Below are positions 56,364 to 64,000 of a stretch of 64,000 nt of DNA, piece after piece (within the stretch, counting starts at the first letter, position 1; each line of letters starts with the position of its first letter). The stretch is from the NCBI RefSeq assembly GCF_020193575.1, contig NZ_JADYVD010000029.1, forward strand, positions 32,633-96,632. The letters run 5' to 3'. Made by a program: the position numbers and the translations under genes. The notes under the pieces are model-generated. The model was not told the DNA's origin and did not search any database. It saw nothing but the letters and a program-made list of their open reading frames with translations. The DNA comes from Ensifer sp. IC4062. GTDB taxonomy: Bacteria > Pseudomonadota > Alphaproteobacteria > Rhizobiales > Rhizobiaceae.

Positions 56364-57236
56364 TCACCCCTTGCCCGCTTCCCAGCCGAGGATCGCGCGC
56401 TTGCGCGTCAGGCCCCAGTGATAGCCCGTAAGGTCCCCGCTCTTGCCGAGCGCGCGGTGGCAGGGCACGACGAAGGAAATAGGGTTGCGTCCGACGGCTG
56501 CGCCGACGGCGCGCGACGCGGTCGGTTGGCCGATCTCGTCGGCGATCTTCGAATAGGTGGTCGCTTTCCCAAGCGGGATGTTCAAAAGGGCCTGCCACAC
56601 CCGGATCTGGAAATCCGAGCCGATCAGGAAGATTTGCAACGGCTGCTCCGCGCACCAGCGCTCCGGATCGAAGATGCGGGCGGCATAGCGCGCCGTTGCC
56701 GCACTGTCCTCGACATAGCTCGCCTTCGGCCACCGCCGAGCCATGTCGTCGAAGCTCGAGCGCTCCTCGCCGGAATCGGCAAAGGCAAGTCCGGCAAGGC
56801 CCCGCTCGGTGACCATGACGAGCGCGGTTCCGAAGGGCGAGGGGTGGAAGCCGTAGCGAATGGTCAACCCGGCGCCGCGCGCCTTCCACTCGCCGGGCGA
56901 CATTGCCTCATGCGTGACGAAGAGGTCATGCAACCGGCTGGGACCGGACAGGCCCACTTCGATGCTGGTCTCGAGCAACGGCATGTCCTCCTGCCGCAGC
57001 AGCCGTTTGGCGTGATCGAGCGTCACCGCCTGGAGAAAGGCCTTGGGCGACAGTCCGGCCCAGCGGGTGAAGGTCTTTTGCAATTGCGTCGGCGACTGTC
57101 CAAGGCGTCGGGCGACGGTTTCAAGCGATGGCTGATCGCGATAATCCTCCGTCAGCATCTCGATCACGCGGCTGACCGTATCGTAATCGGTGCCTTCGGG
57201 AGTGATGTCGGTCGGAATGGATGTAACAACGTTCAT
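56364..57236 (-). CDS. AraC-type domain fused to O6-methylguanine-DNA methyltransferase
   Basis: 290 residues. An N-terminal AraC-type helix-turn-helix (about 25-105; RLGQSPTQLQKTFTRWAGLSPKAF, read in parts) is joined to an MGMT/Ogt domain with the acceptor motif VVPCHRALG near residue 258. This is Ada without its N-terminal zinc domain that senses phosphotriesters. It repairs O6-alkylguanine by transferring the alkyl group to the cysteine and may regulate genes. Confidence 0.9.
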   Translation of the reverse strand: MNVVTSIPTDITPEGTDYDTVSRVIEMLTEDYRDQPSLETVARRLGQSPTQLQKTFTRWAGLSPKAFLQAVTLDHAKRLLRQEDMPLLETSIEVGLSGPSRLHDLFVTHEAMSPGEWKARGAGLTIRYGFHPSPFGTALVMVTERGLAGLAFADSGEERSSFDDMARRWPKASYVEDSAATARYAARIFDPERWCAEQPLQIFLIGSDFQIRVWQALLNIPLGKATTYSKIADEIGQPTASRAVGAAVGRNPISFVVPCHRALGKSGDLTGYHWGLTRKRAILGWEAGKG

Positions 57237-57342
57237 GATCGCCTCCTGTCAGCCTACAGGTAATCCTGTGGCGAGCGGATAACCACCCGATTCTTGTACG
57301 CGTCGGTACAGAGCAACTCCAGGAAGAGCCCGCAATTTCGTC

Positions 57343-57852
57343 TCAATGTGAGCGCCGGCGGGCGGTCGCGAGTGCACGGGCAAAGGCAAGCGCGAAGGTT
57401 TCGCGGTCGTCGCGATTGAGAAAGGAGCCCACGTCGGTCTGGCGGCCGCCGCCGACGATCCACATCGAGACGATGCCGATCTCTTGGTGCCGCTTGATGT
57501 TGAATCGTGCCCAAAAGGGGTTGAAGCGATGCTCGGTCATTCTCCCCGATGGGGTGAATTTCTTTACGGATACGTCGGTGCGCGAGACGCTGACTTCTTC
57601 TCGGGCGCGGGCGGAACGGTAGTTGAGCCAGAAGGCGCCGAAGAGCAGAACGAAGTCCAGGCCGAAAAAAAAGACGATCGGCCATGCACCGATGACCAGG
57701 AACACGAATATGTGCATGAGGCTCATTGCGCCTGCGATCATCAGAAGGACCTTGAATCCCTTAAGGCCAAGCGAACGGTAGGGCGTAAGCTCGGCCGCGA
57801 AGATCGGCTGGTCGTTGATGGAGGTCTCGGCGTTGCCTTCGATCATAACCAT
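57343..57852 (-). CDS. DUF2244 membrane protein
   Basis: 169 residues. Two adjacent membrane helices (about residues 35-80: LMHIFVFLVIGAWPIVFFFG and the next) are followed by a soluble domain with FNPFWARF and a basic C-terminus. DUF2244 proteins are common in alphaproteobacteria and have no known role. The start at 57852 leaves only 16 bases to the divergent nth start, so the two promoters must overlap the coding ends. An ATG at 57846 is possible. Confidence 0.8.
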   Translation of the reverse strand: MVMIEGNAETSINDQPIFAAELTPYRSLGLKGFKVLLMIAGAMSLMHIFVFLVIGAWPIVFFFGLDFVLLFGAFWLNYRSARAREEVSVSRTDVSVKKFTPSGRMTEHRFNPFWARFNIKRHQEIGIVSMWIVGGGRQTDVGSFLNRDDRETFALAFARALATARRRSH

Positions 57853-57868
57853 TGACTATAGATGCAGC

Positions 57869-58645
57869 ATGAAAAACGTGAAGCTGAAATCGCCGAAACA
57901 ACCGTCAAAATCGAACGCAGCGACAGTTCGCCCGGCCCGGACGCGAAGACGCAGTGCCTACAGCGCCGCCGAGGTCGAGGAGATATTCCGCCGTTTCTCG
58001 GTGCAGCGTCCGGAACCGAGGGGCGAACTCGAGCACGTCAATCCGTTCACGCTCTTGGTCGCGGTCGCGCTTTCGGCGCAGGCAACCGACGCTGGCGTCA
58101 ACAAGGCGACGCGCGCCCTCTTTGCCGTCGCCGATACACCGCAAAAGATGCTGGCGTTGGGCGAGGAAAAGCTTCGGGACTATATCAAGACGATCGGGCT
58201 TTACCGCAACAAGGCGAAAAACGTCATCGCGCTTTCGGAGAAACTGATCGCCGATTTCGGCGGCGAGGTGCCCCGCACGCGGGAAGAACTGGTGACGCTG
58301 CCCGGCGTCGGGCGCAAGACCGCCAATGTCGTCTTGTCGATGGCTTTCGGCCAGCCGACTATAGCCGTCGACACCCATATATTCCGCATCGCCAACCGCA
58401 TTCGTCTGGCGCCGGGCAAAACACCGGACGAGGTGGAGGCCCACCTCCTGCGCGTCATTCCGAAAGCGCGTCTTTACCACGCCCACCATTGGCTGATCCT
58501 GCACGGTCGCTACGTCTGCAAGGCACGCCGGCCGGAATGCGAACGTTGCGTCATTGCCGACCTCTGTAAGTCTCCGGAGAAGAGCTGCGATATCCCGGCT
58601 CCGCTCGTCGAACTGCCGCCGCAGGTCGTGCCCATTGCCGGCTGA
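57869..58645 (+). CDS. nth: Endonuclease III
   Basis: 258 residues from the ATG at 57869. A basic N-terminal tail of about 35 residues precedes the HhH-GPD fold with LPGVGRKTANVVLS (catalytic Lys) and AVDTHIFRIANR (catalytic Asp). A C-terminal [4Fe-4S] loop has the C-x6-C-x2-C-x5-C spacing. DNA glycosylase/AP lyase for oxidised pyrimidines. Confidence 0.94.
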   Translation: MKNVKLKSPKQPSKSNAATVRPARTRRRSAYSAAEVEEIFRRFSVQRPEPRGELEHVNPFTLLVAVALSAQATDAGVNKATRALFAVADTPQKMLALGEEKLRDYIKTIGLYRNKAKNVIALSEKLIADFGGEVPRTREELVTLPGVGRKTANVVLSMAFGQPTIAVDTHIFRIANRIRLAPGKTPDEVEAHLLRVIPKARLYHAHHWLILHGRYVCKARRPECERCVIADLCKSPEKSCDIPAPLVELPPQVVPIAG

Positions 58646-58671
58646 TGTCTAGCCCATCGCAGGCATCCAGT

Positions 58672-59265
58672 TCAGGTCGCGATCAGACGATCGATCAGAT
58701 CCGTGATTGCCTCCAGATAGACCCCACGGGCGGCACCCCGCTCGATCTCGACTGCCGCGCGGTCGAAGGCGGCGGAAAGTAGGATTGCCGTTGCGGTCAG
58801 GACCGCGTTGTCAATGTGGCGCGGCGCCATCGCTGCCGTAAGCCCTTCCTCCAGTGTACGGCGCGCGTGGGCCGCGTCGATTGTCGCGGCCTCGCTCGCT
58901 CCGAGAACTGCAGGGCCGTCCAGCAACAGCAGACGCACTCTGCCCGGTGTAGCCATCGCGTCGAAATAAGCGGCTGCGCCGGAAATGAGCGCGTCGCGCG
59001 TCGAAAGGTTGGTCTCGCCCGACTGTTCGATCGCCGCAGCGACCTGCCGTGCCTCCCGTTCGACGACGGCCCGAAACAACGCCTTCTTGTCCTCGAAATG
59101 ATGATAGAGCGCGCCGCGCGTCAGCCCGGCTGCGGCGACGACGTCGGGCGTTGCCGTGTCGGCATAACCGCGGACGACGAAGAGGTCGCGGGCAGCATCG
59201 AGGATCGCCGTTCGCGTGGCGTCGGATCGATCGCGGTTCGAGCGGCGAAGGGATTTCTGTTGCAT
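58672..59265 (-). CDS. TetR-family repressor
   Basis: 197 residues from the ATG at 59265. The N-terminal helix-turn-helix spans AILDAARDLFVVRGYADTA and TRGALYHHFEDKKALFRAVV (segments), typical of TetR. The ligand domain is divergent. A longer start at 59295 would run through the two operators at 59267-59307, so the shorter one is chosen. Divergent from a glyoxalase-fold gene that it most likely represses along with itself. Inducer unknown. Confidence 0.9.
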   Translation of the reverse strand: MQQKSLRRSNRDRSDATRTAILDAARDLFVVRGYADTATPDVVAAAGLTRGALYHHFEDKKALFRAVVEREARQVAAAIEQSGETNLSTRDALISGAAAYFDAMATPGRVRLLLLDGPAVLGASEAATIDAAHARRTLEEGLTAAMAPRHIDNAVLTATAILLSAAFDRAAVEIERGAARGVYLEAITDLIDRLIAT

Positions 59266-59266
59266 A

Positions 59267-59307
59267 CATGCAGCCTGTATGTTAGTTAGATACATACAGA
59301 TTGTATG
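59267..59307. promoter_or_regulatory. Two TetR-type operators in a divergent promoter
   Basis: Two 15-bp sites: CATGCA-GCC-TGTATG (59267-59281, one mismatch) and CATACA-GAT-TGTATG (59293-59307, perfect), 26 bases centre to centre. They lie between the divergent TetR and glyoxalase-fold genes, where binding would block both. Confidence 0.75.
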
Positions 59308-59330
59308 AAAAAGAGCGCAGGAGGGAAAGC

Positions 59331-59756
59331 ATGAAATCGACGAGCTACTACCCGGTCATCATGACGGACGACGTCCAAGCGACGTCGGATTTCTATGTAA
59401 AGCACTTGCGCTTTGAGGCGCTTTTCACGTGCGACTGGTACATGCATCTTCAATCGAGAGAGGACGAACATGTGACGCTCGCCGTACTCGATTATCGCCA
59501 TGAGACCGTGCCGGAAGCGTCCCGGGCGCCGGTTCGTGGTTTGCTGCTGAATTTCGAGGTCGATGATCCCGACCGGGTTTATGCCGAGATCCAGGCGGCC
59601 AAGCTTCCGATACTCAAGCCCATCTGCGACGAGGACTTCGGTCAGCGCCACTTCATCACGGCCGACCCGAACGGGGTCATGATCGATATCATCAAGCCCA
59701 TTCCGCCGAGCGCGGAGTTCGCTGGTGCCTATGACGCGGCGGCATTGCCGATGTGA
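59331..59756 (+). CDS. Glyoxalase/bleomycin-resistance fold (VOC) protein
   Basis: 141 residues from the ATG at 59331, behind CAGGAGG. One VOC fold: [21 protein letters not shown] at the start and [12 protein letters not shown] at the end. VOC proteins include glyoxalase I, dioxygenases and antibiotic-binding proteins; this one keeps few metal residues and cannot be assigned. Divergent TetR gene and double operator show it is inducible. Confidence 0.82.
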   Translation: MKSTSYYPVIMTDDVQATSDFYVKHLRFEALFTCDWYMHLQSREDEHVTLAVLDYRHETVPEASRAPVRGLLLNFEVDDPDRVYAEIQAAKLPILKPICDEDFGQRHFITADPNGVMIDIIKPIPPSAEFAGAYDAAALPM

Positions 59757-59856
59757 TCGCGGTCCGTTTTCGCGTTGGGGCTTCTTCTGGCTTCCAAATG
59801 GCCGGAAAACCGGTATTAACGGAGACCGGTCATTTCAGGAAAACCGGACGGAGTTC

Positions 59857-60849
59857 ATGACAAAATACGATGTGCTGACGATCGGCAACGCGATCGTCGA
59901 TATCATTGCGCGCTGCGATGACAGCTTTCTTGTGGAGAACGGTATCATCAAGGGCGCGATGAATCTCATCAACGCGGAGCGGGCCGAGTTGCTCTATTCA
60001 CGGATGGGTCCGGCGGTTGAGGCCTCCGGCGGGAGCGCCGGCAACACGGCGGCCGGTGTCGCGAGCTTCGGGGGACGGGCGGCCTATTTCGGCAAGATCG
60101 CCAGCGACCAGCTCGGCGACATTTTCACGCACGATATCCGGGCGCAGGGTGTCTACTTCCAGACGAAGCCGCTCGAAAGTCTGCCGCCGACCGCCCGCTC
60201 GATGATCTTCGTGACGGAAGACGGCGAGCGGTCGATGAACACCTATCTCGGCGCCTGCGTCGAGCTCGGTCCTGAAGACGTCGAAGAGGATGTCGTCGCC
60301 CAATCCAAGGTCACCTACTTCGAAGGCTATCTGTGGGACCCGCCGCGCGCCAAGGACGCGATCCGCGCGGCAGCGCGAATTGCCCACGCGAACGGCCGCG
60401 AAATGGCGATGACGCTCTCGGACAGTTTCTGTGTCCATCGCTATCGCGACGAGTTCCTGGACTTGATGCGCTCTGGCACCGTCGACATCGTCTTTGCCAA
60501 CAAGCAGGAGGCCTTGGCGCTCTATGAGACGGAGGATTTCGATGCCGCGCTCGAGGCGCTCGCGAAGGACTGCAAGCTTGCAGCCGTGACGCTCAGCGAA
60601 GAGGGCTCCGTCGTCGTTCGCGGCGAAGATCGCGTGCGCGTCAGGGCAGACGCCATTGAGCAGGTGGTCGACACGACCGGTGCCGGCGATCTCTATGCGG
60701 CCGGATTCCTCCACGGCTACACATCGGGGCGCTCGCTGGAAGTCTGCAGCAAGCTCGGCAATCTCTCCGCCGGCATCGTGATCAGGCAGATCGGCCCGCG
60801 TCCGATGATATCGCTTGCCGCCGCCGCCAAGGAAGCGGGCCTCGTCTGA
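59857..60849 (+). CDS. PfkB-family sugar/nucleoside kinase, probably adenosine kinase
   Basis: 330 residues from the ATG at 59857. PfkB family signatures: GGSAGNTAAGVASFGGRAAYFGKI (in two parts) at about residues 57-80 and VDTTGAGDLYAAGFLHG with the catalytic Asp at about 270-285. The rhizobial members nearest this are usually labelled adenosine kinase, which would make AMP from adenosine, but other sugars remain possible. Confidence 0.82.
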   Translation: MTKYDVLTIGNAIVDIIARCDDSFLVENGIIKGAMNLINAERAELLYSRMGPAVEASGGSAGNTAAGVASFGGRAAYFGKIASDQLGDIFTHDIRAQGVYFQTKPLESLPPTARSMIFVTEDGERSMNTYLGACVELGPEDVEEDVVAQSKVTYFEGYLWDPPRAKDAIRAAARIAHANGREMAMTLSDSFCVHRYRDEFLDLMRSGTVDIVFANKQEALALYETEDFDAALEALAKDCKLAAVTLSEEGSVVVRGEDRVRVRADAIEQVVDTTGAGDLYAAGFLHGYTSGRSLEVCSKLGNLSAGIVIRQIGPRPMISLAAAAKEAGLV

Positions 60850-60895
60850 TACTTGTCGCCAAGAGTGCGGTTTTCACGATCGTTGGAAGCACTGC

Positions 60896-61417
60896 ATGCT
60901 CATTATTTTGGGTGGCCTGCCGGGAACCGGGAAAACGACAATTGCTCGCGCCTTAGCGAAGCTGCTGCACGCAGTCCATGTGCGCGTTGATACGATCGAG
61001 CAGAGCATTCGGGATTCGGGTGCCACAAGCTCGGACGTCGGACCGGCAGGGTATATGGCTGCTTACGGGGTGGCTGAGGACAACCTCACTCTCGGCAACA
61101 CCGTCATCGCGGATTCCGTAAATAGCTTGCAGGTAACGAGAGACGCCTGGTTGGCCGTAGCACAACGATCGCAGGCACCAGTCGTCGAGGTGGAGGTTAT
61201 TTGCTCAGACAAAGGCGAGCATCGCCGGCGGGTAGAGACCCGGGTGACCGATGTAGAGGGGCTATCAAAGCCAACGTGGAAAGAGGTAATCGATCGAGTC
61301 TACGAAGATTGGGGGCCGCGTCCGCTCGTTATAGACACTGCGACGAAGGGCGTTGATGAACTCGTTGCCGATTTGATTTCGAAGTTCGAGTCTGGCCGAA
61401 AGCCAACGAAGCTATGA
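60896..61417 (+). CDS. Small P-loop kinase-like protein
   Basis: 173 residues from the ATG at 60896. Walker A is GGLPGTGKTTIARALA (residues 6-21), followed by VDTIEQSIRD, and an LID-like charged segment with RRRVETRVTD. Belongs to the AAA_33/zeta-like family of small-molecule kinases. Codon use is looser and less GC-rich than its neighbours, which may mean later arrival. An intergenic repeat follows at 61461. Substrate unknown. Confidence 0.75.
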   Translation: MLIILGGLPGTGKTTIARALAKLLHAVHVRVDTIEQSIRDSGATSSDVGPAGYMAAYGVAEDNLTLGNTVIADSVNSLQVTRDAWLAVAQRSQAPVVEVEVICSDKGEHRRRVETRVTDVEGLSKPTWKEVIDRVYEDWGPRPLVIDTATKGVDELVADLISKFESGRKPTKL

Positions 61418-61460
61418 CTTTCGCCGCGTTTTGCTCGTTTTACGCGAAAGGTCACAGCGT

Positions 61461-61530
61461 ATCCTTAAATCAGAACCGATTTAAGGATAGAACCGCGTAG
61501 CTTGCAAAGTGCTACAGCGGTCTTTGTGCT
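61461..61530. repeat. CCTTAAATC-type intergenic repeat, copy 2
   Basis: Perfect 11-bp stem ATCCTTAAATC / GATTTAAGGAT (61461-61471, 61478-61488), then GCAAAGTGCTACAGCGGTC, as in copy 1 at 50076, but the second hairpin's 3' arm is lost. Between the P-loop and SH3 genes. Confidence 0.65.
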
Positions 61531-61568
61531 TCCGGGCGAACTGACGGCCATTGCCGGCCAGGAGCGAT

Positions 61569-62120
61569 CTACTTGAAGGCTTCGCCTGGATAAGCGCCCC
61601 AAATCTCGCCTTGAGCAATCCAGCCTTCGACGCCTTGGGCTTCGGCGTGGCACCAATCGCCATTGCATTCGCCGATCTGCAGGACGACGCCCGGCTCCAT
61701 CCGCGCCACGATCGGCGCCGTGCTTTGGGGATCGCGCCGGAGGTTGACGAAGATGCCTTCGCCCTTGCCGCGCATCCACGGTGCGGCAAGCGCAGTCCGG
61801 TCGCCGGAAAGGAGCGCCTGGTTCACCCAGCCTTCCGTCCCGTCCGCGTCGCGGATGCGGCGCCAGTTGTCATATTCCTGGATGATTTCCACCGGCACGC
61901 CCGATTTGAGGTAGCGGAAGGCCACCGCGTAATCGAGGCTTGGACCGATTCGTAAGTTGACGCTCTTCGCCTTCAGGCTGACGAAGCGCGGCAGCGGCAG
62001 GCCGCTCGCACCTTTCGCCGCCTGGGCAAAGGCGCCGGAGGTCATAACGGCAATCCCGATGCAGGCGGCTACCAACACGGTCGAGAAGCTGAAAACGACA
62101 TCACGCATGACGAAACTCAT
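61569..62120 (-). CDS. Exported SH3-domain protein
   Basis: 183 residues. Signal peptide (VLVAACIGIAVMTSGAFAQA), then two bacterial SH3 domains; the second contains GECNGDWCHAEAQGVEGWI. SH3b proteins bind cell-wall or proteins in the periplasm. A matching catalytic domain is absent, so it may be an adaptor. An ATG at codon 5 is also possible. Confidence 0.82.
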   Translation of the reverse strand: MSFVMRDVVFSFSTVLVAACIGIAVMTSGAFAQAAKGASGLPLPRFVSLKAKSVNLRIGPSLDYAVAFRYLKSGVPVEIIQEYDNWRRIRDADGTEGWVNQALLSGDRTALAAPWMRGKGEGIFVNLRRDPQSTAPIVARMEPGVVLQIGECNGDWCHAEAQGVEGWIAQGEIWGAYPGEAFK

Positions 62121-62304
62121 GTTCCGATAGAAGCGAAGCCTTGAAGGCGCACTTTGATCTGGCCCGTCGGCTTGGGGTGCAAATCCGGTGTCGGGCAGTG
62201 ACTTTCAATTGTCTTCGCCACCGGGTCTGGTAGAAAATGCGACTACAGGGAGAAACTATCACCCAACTTGGTTAAGGACCCGTGAACGAGGGCCGCGCAT
62301 AGCG

Positions 62305-63309
62305 ATGACAAGCAAGAAGAAGCCAACGGTCTACATCACCCGGAAACTGCCGGATGTCGTCGAAACCCGCATGCGCGAACTCTTCGACGCAGAGCTGAAT
62401 GTCGACGACACGCCGCGCACGCAACCGGAGCTGGTTGCCGCGGTCAAGCGGGTCGATGTGCTCGTGCCGACGGTGACGGACCGGATAGACGCTGCACTGA
62501 TCGAGCAGGCGGGGCCGCAATTGCGACTGATTGCAGCCTTCTCGAACGGTGTCGACAACATCGATGTCGACGCGGCTGCTCGAAGGGGCATTACCGTCAC
62601 CAACACCCCGAATGTGCTTACCGAAGACACGGCCGACATGACCATGGCGCTCATCCTCGCGGTGCCGCGGCGGCTCGCCGAGGGTGCGCAGATTCTGACC
62701 GATCGCAAGGGCGAATGGGCGGGCTGGTCGCCGACCTGGATGCTTGGCCGCCGTATCGCCGGCAAACGCATCGGTATCGTCGGGATGGGCCGGATCGGCA
62801 CCGCCGTCGCCCGCCGCGCCAAGGCCTTCGGACTTTCGATCCACTATCACAACCGCCACCGGGTCAAACCCGAGACCGAGGAAATGCTCGAGGCGACCTA
62901 TTGGGACAGCCTCGACCAGATGCTTGCGCGCGTCGACATCGTCTCGGTGAACTGCCCCTCGACGCCCGCGACCTTCCATTTGCTGTCGGCGCGCCGGCTC
63001 GCGCTGATGCGGCCGGACAGCTACATCGTCAACACGGCGCGCGGCGGTATCATCGACGAGACGGCGCTGATCAAGTCCCTGAGGGAAGGCAAGATTGCCG
63101 GCGCCGGACTCGATGTTTTCGAGAACGAGCCGGCGGTCAGCCCCAAACTCGTCAAGCTCGCGGGCGAAGGCAAGGTGGTGCTCCTGCCCCACATGAGCTC
63201 CGCGACCCTCGAAGGCCGTATCGACATGGGTGAAAAGGTGGTGATCAACATCCGCACCTTCTTCGACGGTCACCGTCCGCCGGACCGTGTGCTGCCGGGG
63301 CGGGATTAG
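62305..63309 (+). CDS. gyaR: Glyoxylate/hydroxypyruvate reductase (2-hydroxyacid dehydrogenase)
   Basis: 334 residues from the ATG at 62305. Nucleotide loop VGMGRIGTAVARRAKAF near residue 160, catalytic Arg in NTARGGIIDE, Glu in NEPAVSP and His in LLPHMSSAT. It is of the D-glycerate dehydrogenase/GyaR type, distinct from the GhrA type at 43087-44046. The TAG stop is the first three bases of a repeat. Confidence 0.86.
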   Translation: MTSKKKPTVYITRKLPDVVETRMRELFDAELNVDDTPRTQPELVAAVKRVDVLVPTVTDRIDAALIEQAGPQLRLIAAFSNGVDNIDVDAAARRGITVTNTPNVLTEDTADMTMALILAVPRRLAEGAQILTDRKGEWAGWSPTWMLGRRIAGKRIGIVGMGRIGTAVARRAKAFGLSIHYHNRHRVKPETEEMLEATYWDSLDQMLARVDIVSVNCPSTPATFHLLSARRLALMRPDSYIVNTARGGIIDETALIKSLREGKIAGAGLDVFENEPAVSPKLVKLAGEGKVVLLPHMSSATLEGRIDMGEKVVINIRTFFDGHRPPDRVLPGRD

Positions 63310-63352
63310 AGCCAATCCAGGAAAAGTGCGTAACGGTTTCCGTCCGGATTGC
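63307..63352. repeat. TAGAGC-type intergenic repeat, copy 2 (short)
   Basis: TAGAGCCAATCCAGGAAAAG then GTAACGGTTTCCGTCCGGATTGC, matching the first half of the element at 36695-36778; the last part is missing. Its first three bases are the gyaR stop. Confidence 0.7.
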
Positions 63353-63819
63353 TACAGGCGTTTCCGCATTTCGATCGACGTCGGCCGGGTAAAACCGGGA
63401 TGGGCCGAACGGCCGGTCTCGACGAAGCCCCAGGCCGCGAAAGTCGCGTGATTCTCGGAAAGCTCGATGCGCGTCTGTAGCCGCAGGGCGGGAAGTTTCA
63501 GCTCGCGCGCCGTTTCTTCCGCCGCGGCGAGGAGCAGCCGCCCCGCGCCCTTGCGTTGTGAGCAGGGCGCGACGGCGAGCTTGCCGATATAGAGGCAATC
63601 CGGCTCCGGCTTGCAGAACACGCAGCCGACGAGATCGCGCTCGGCGAGGGCAACAAATGCGATCTCGTCCTCCGCCTTGCGACGGAGCGTTTCCGGCGTC
63701 AGCGCATGCGCCGAGGAAGGTGGATCGATCCGTCCGCCCATATAGGCGAACGATGCGAGGATCAGCGCCAGCAATTCTTCGAAACGATCGAAATGACCGT
63801 CGATGCGAATCACCTTCAT
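63352..63819 (-). CDS. GNAT-family N-acetyltransferase
   Basis: 155 residues from the ATG at 63819, behind GAGGGG. Single GNAT domain: LYIGKLAVAPCSQRKGAGRLL carries the acetyl-CoA loop (Q-R-K-G-A-G). Substrate unknown. Eight bases after the moeB stop on the same strand, so the two share a transcript. Confidence 0.87.
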   Translation of the reverse strand: MKVIRIDGHFDRFEELLALILASFAYMGGRIDPPSSAHALTPETLRRKAEDEIAFVALAERDLVGCVFCKPEPDCLYIGKLAVAPCSQRKGAGRLLLAAAEETARELKLPALRLQTRIELSENHATFAAWGFVETGRSAHPGFTRPTSIEMRKRL

Positions 63820-63827
63820 GGTGCCCC

Positions 63828-64000
63828 TCAAGCCGCGCCACGGCGATAGCGTATCGTGCTGAACTCAGCCGCGAGCGCATCGTAGAGCAGCAGACGGCCA
63901 ATGAGCGGCTCGCCGATCCCGGTAATGAGCTTGATCGCCTCCATCGCCTGCAGCGTACCGATGATGCCGGTCAAGGCACCCAGCACGCCGGCCTCGGCGC
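63828..64000 (-). CDS. moeB: MoeB/ThiF-type adenylyltransferase, C-terminal fragment (5' end outside window)
   Basis: 57 residues open to the window edge, stop at 63828. AGVLGALTGIIGTLQAMEAIK and TGIGEPLIGRLLLYDAL are the late helices and strand of HesA/MoeB/ThiF enzymes, which adenylate the C-terminal Gly of MoaD or ThiS sulfur carriers. MoeB versus ThiF cannot be told from the tail. Confidence 0.72.
   Translation of the reverse strand, partial: AEAGVLGALTGIIGTLQAMEAIKLITGIGEPLIGRLLLYDALAAEFSTIRYRRGAA

Noticed and set aside
1..64000. CRISPR arrays, tRNA/rRNA genes, insertion sequences, prophage or toxin-antitoxin modules
   Set aside because: No regular spaced repeats, no tRNA-like cloverleafs, no transposase or phage genes were seen by reading; the repeats present are short intergenic palindromes.

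Overview
The window is GC-rich chromosomal DNA of an alphaproteobacterium, most likely Sinorhizobium/Ensifer. The pointers are RIME-like intergenic palindromes, a tandem flp pilin plus cpa/tad locus, a yejABEF operon, and the linked set mepA-mgsA-glk-ABC exporter-dapB-gpmA. Genus is inferred from gene content and order recalled for Sinorhizobium meliloti; no search was run. I saw no tRNA, rRNA, CRISPR array, prophage or insertion sequence.

Layout. 1-250: tail of nadE. 251-15066: a surface-polysaccharide locus. A PrmC-like methyltransferase and a GNAT-like acyltransferase run leftward. A Wzx flippase, a second acyltransferase, a Wzz-type co-polymerase, a Wzy-type polymerase/ligase, a polysaccharide deacetylase, three glycosyltransferases, a VanZ-like protein and a secreted glycoside hydrolase run rightward. 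This is most of a Wzx/Wzy pathway without an initiating sugar-phosphate transferase or Wza exporter. 15124-17440: a Zn/Cd P-type ATPase behind a textbook MerR-family promoter. 17441-27407: a nucleoside uptake and catabolism island. An importer lacking an adjacent binding protein, cdd, purine nucleoside phosphorylase and deoA run rightward; deoB, add and upp run leftward; a small membrane-anchored aspartic protease sits between them. 27542-39893: a complete Tad/Flp pilus locus with two TadE-like minor pilins, a stand-alone CpaC N-domain protein, two tandem pilins, cpaABCDEF, tadB, tadC and tadD.

39912-49954: a leucyl aminopeptidase, a MarR-like regulator next to an NlpC/P60 hydrolase, a glyoxylate/hydroxypyruvate reductase, and the yejABEF peptide importer. 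50258-56315: a murein endopeptidase, methylglyoxal synthase, glucokinase, an MsbA-like ABC exporter, dapB and gpmA. 56364-64000: an AraC-MGMT fusion, a DUF2244 membrane protein, nth, a TetR regulator divergent from a glyoxalase-fold protein with two clear operators, a PfkB-family adenosine-type kinase, a small P-loop kinase, an SH3-domain exported protein, a glycerate/glyoxylate dehydrogenase, a GNAT enzyme and the tail of moeB.

Three families of intergenic repeat are scattered from 36.7 kb onward. Two copies of one family supply the stop codon of the gene before them. Nothing in the window is an obviously new defence or mobile system. The points most worth a second look are the unassigned chemistry of the polysaccharide locus, the stand-alone CpaC N-domain protein of the pilus locus, the repeat-supplied stop codons and the well-defined operator sites.
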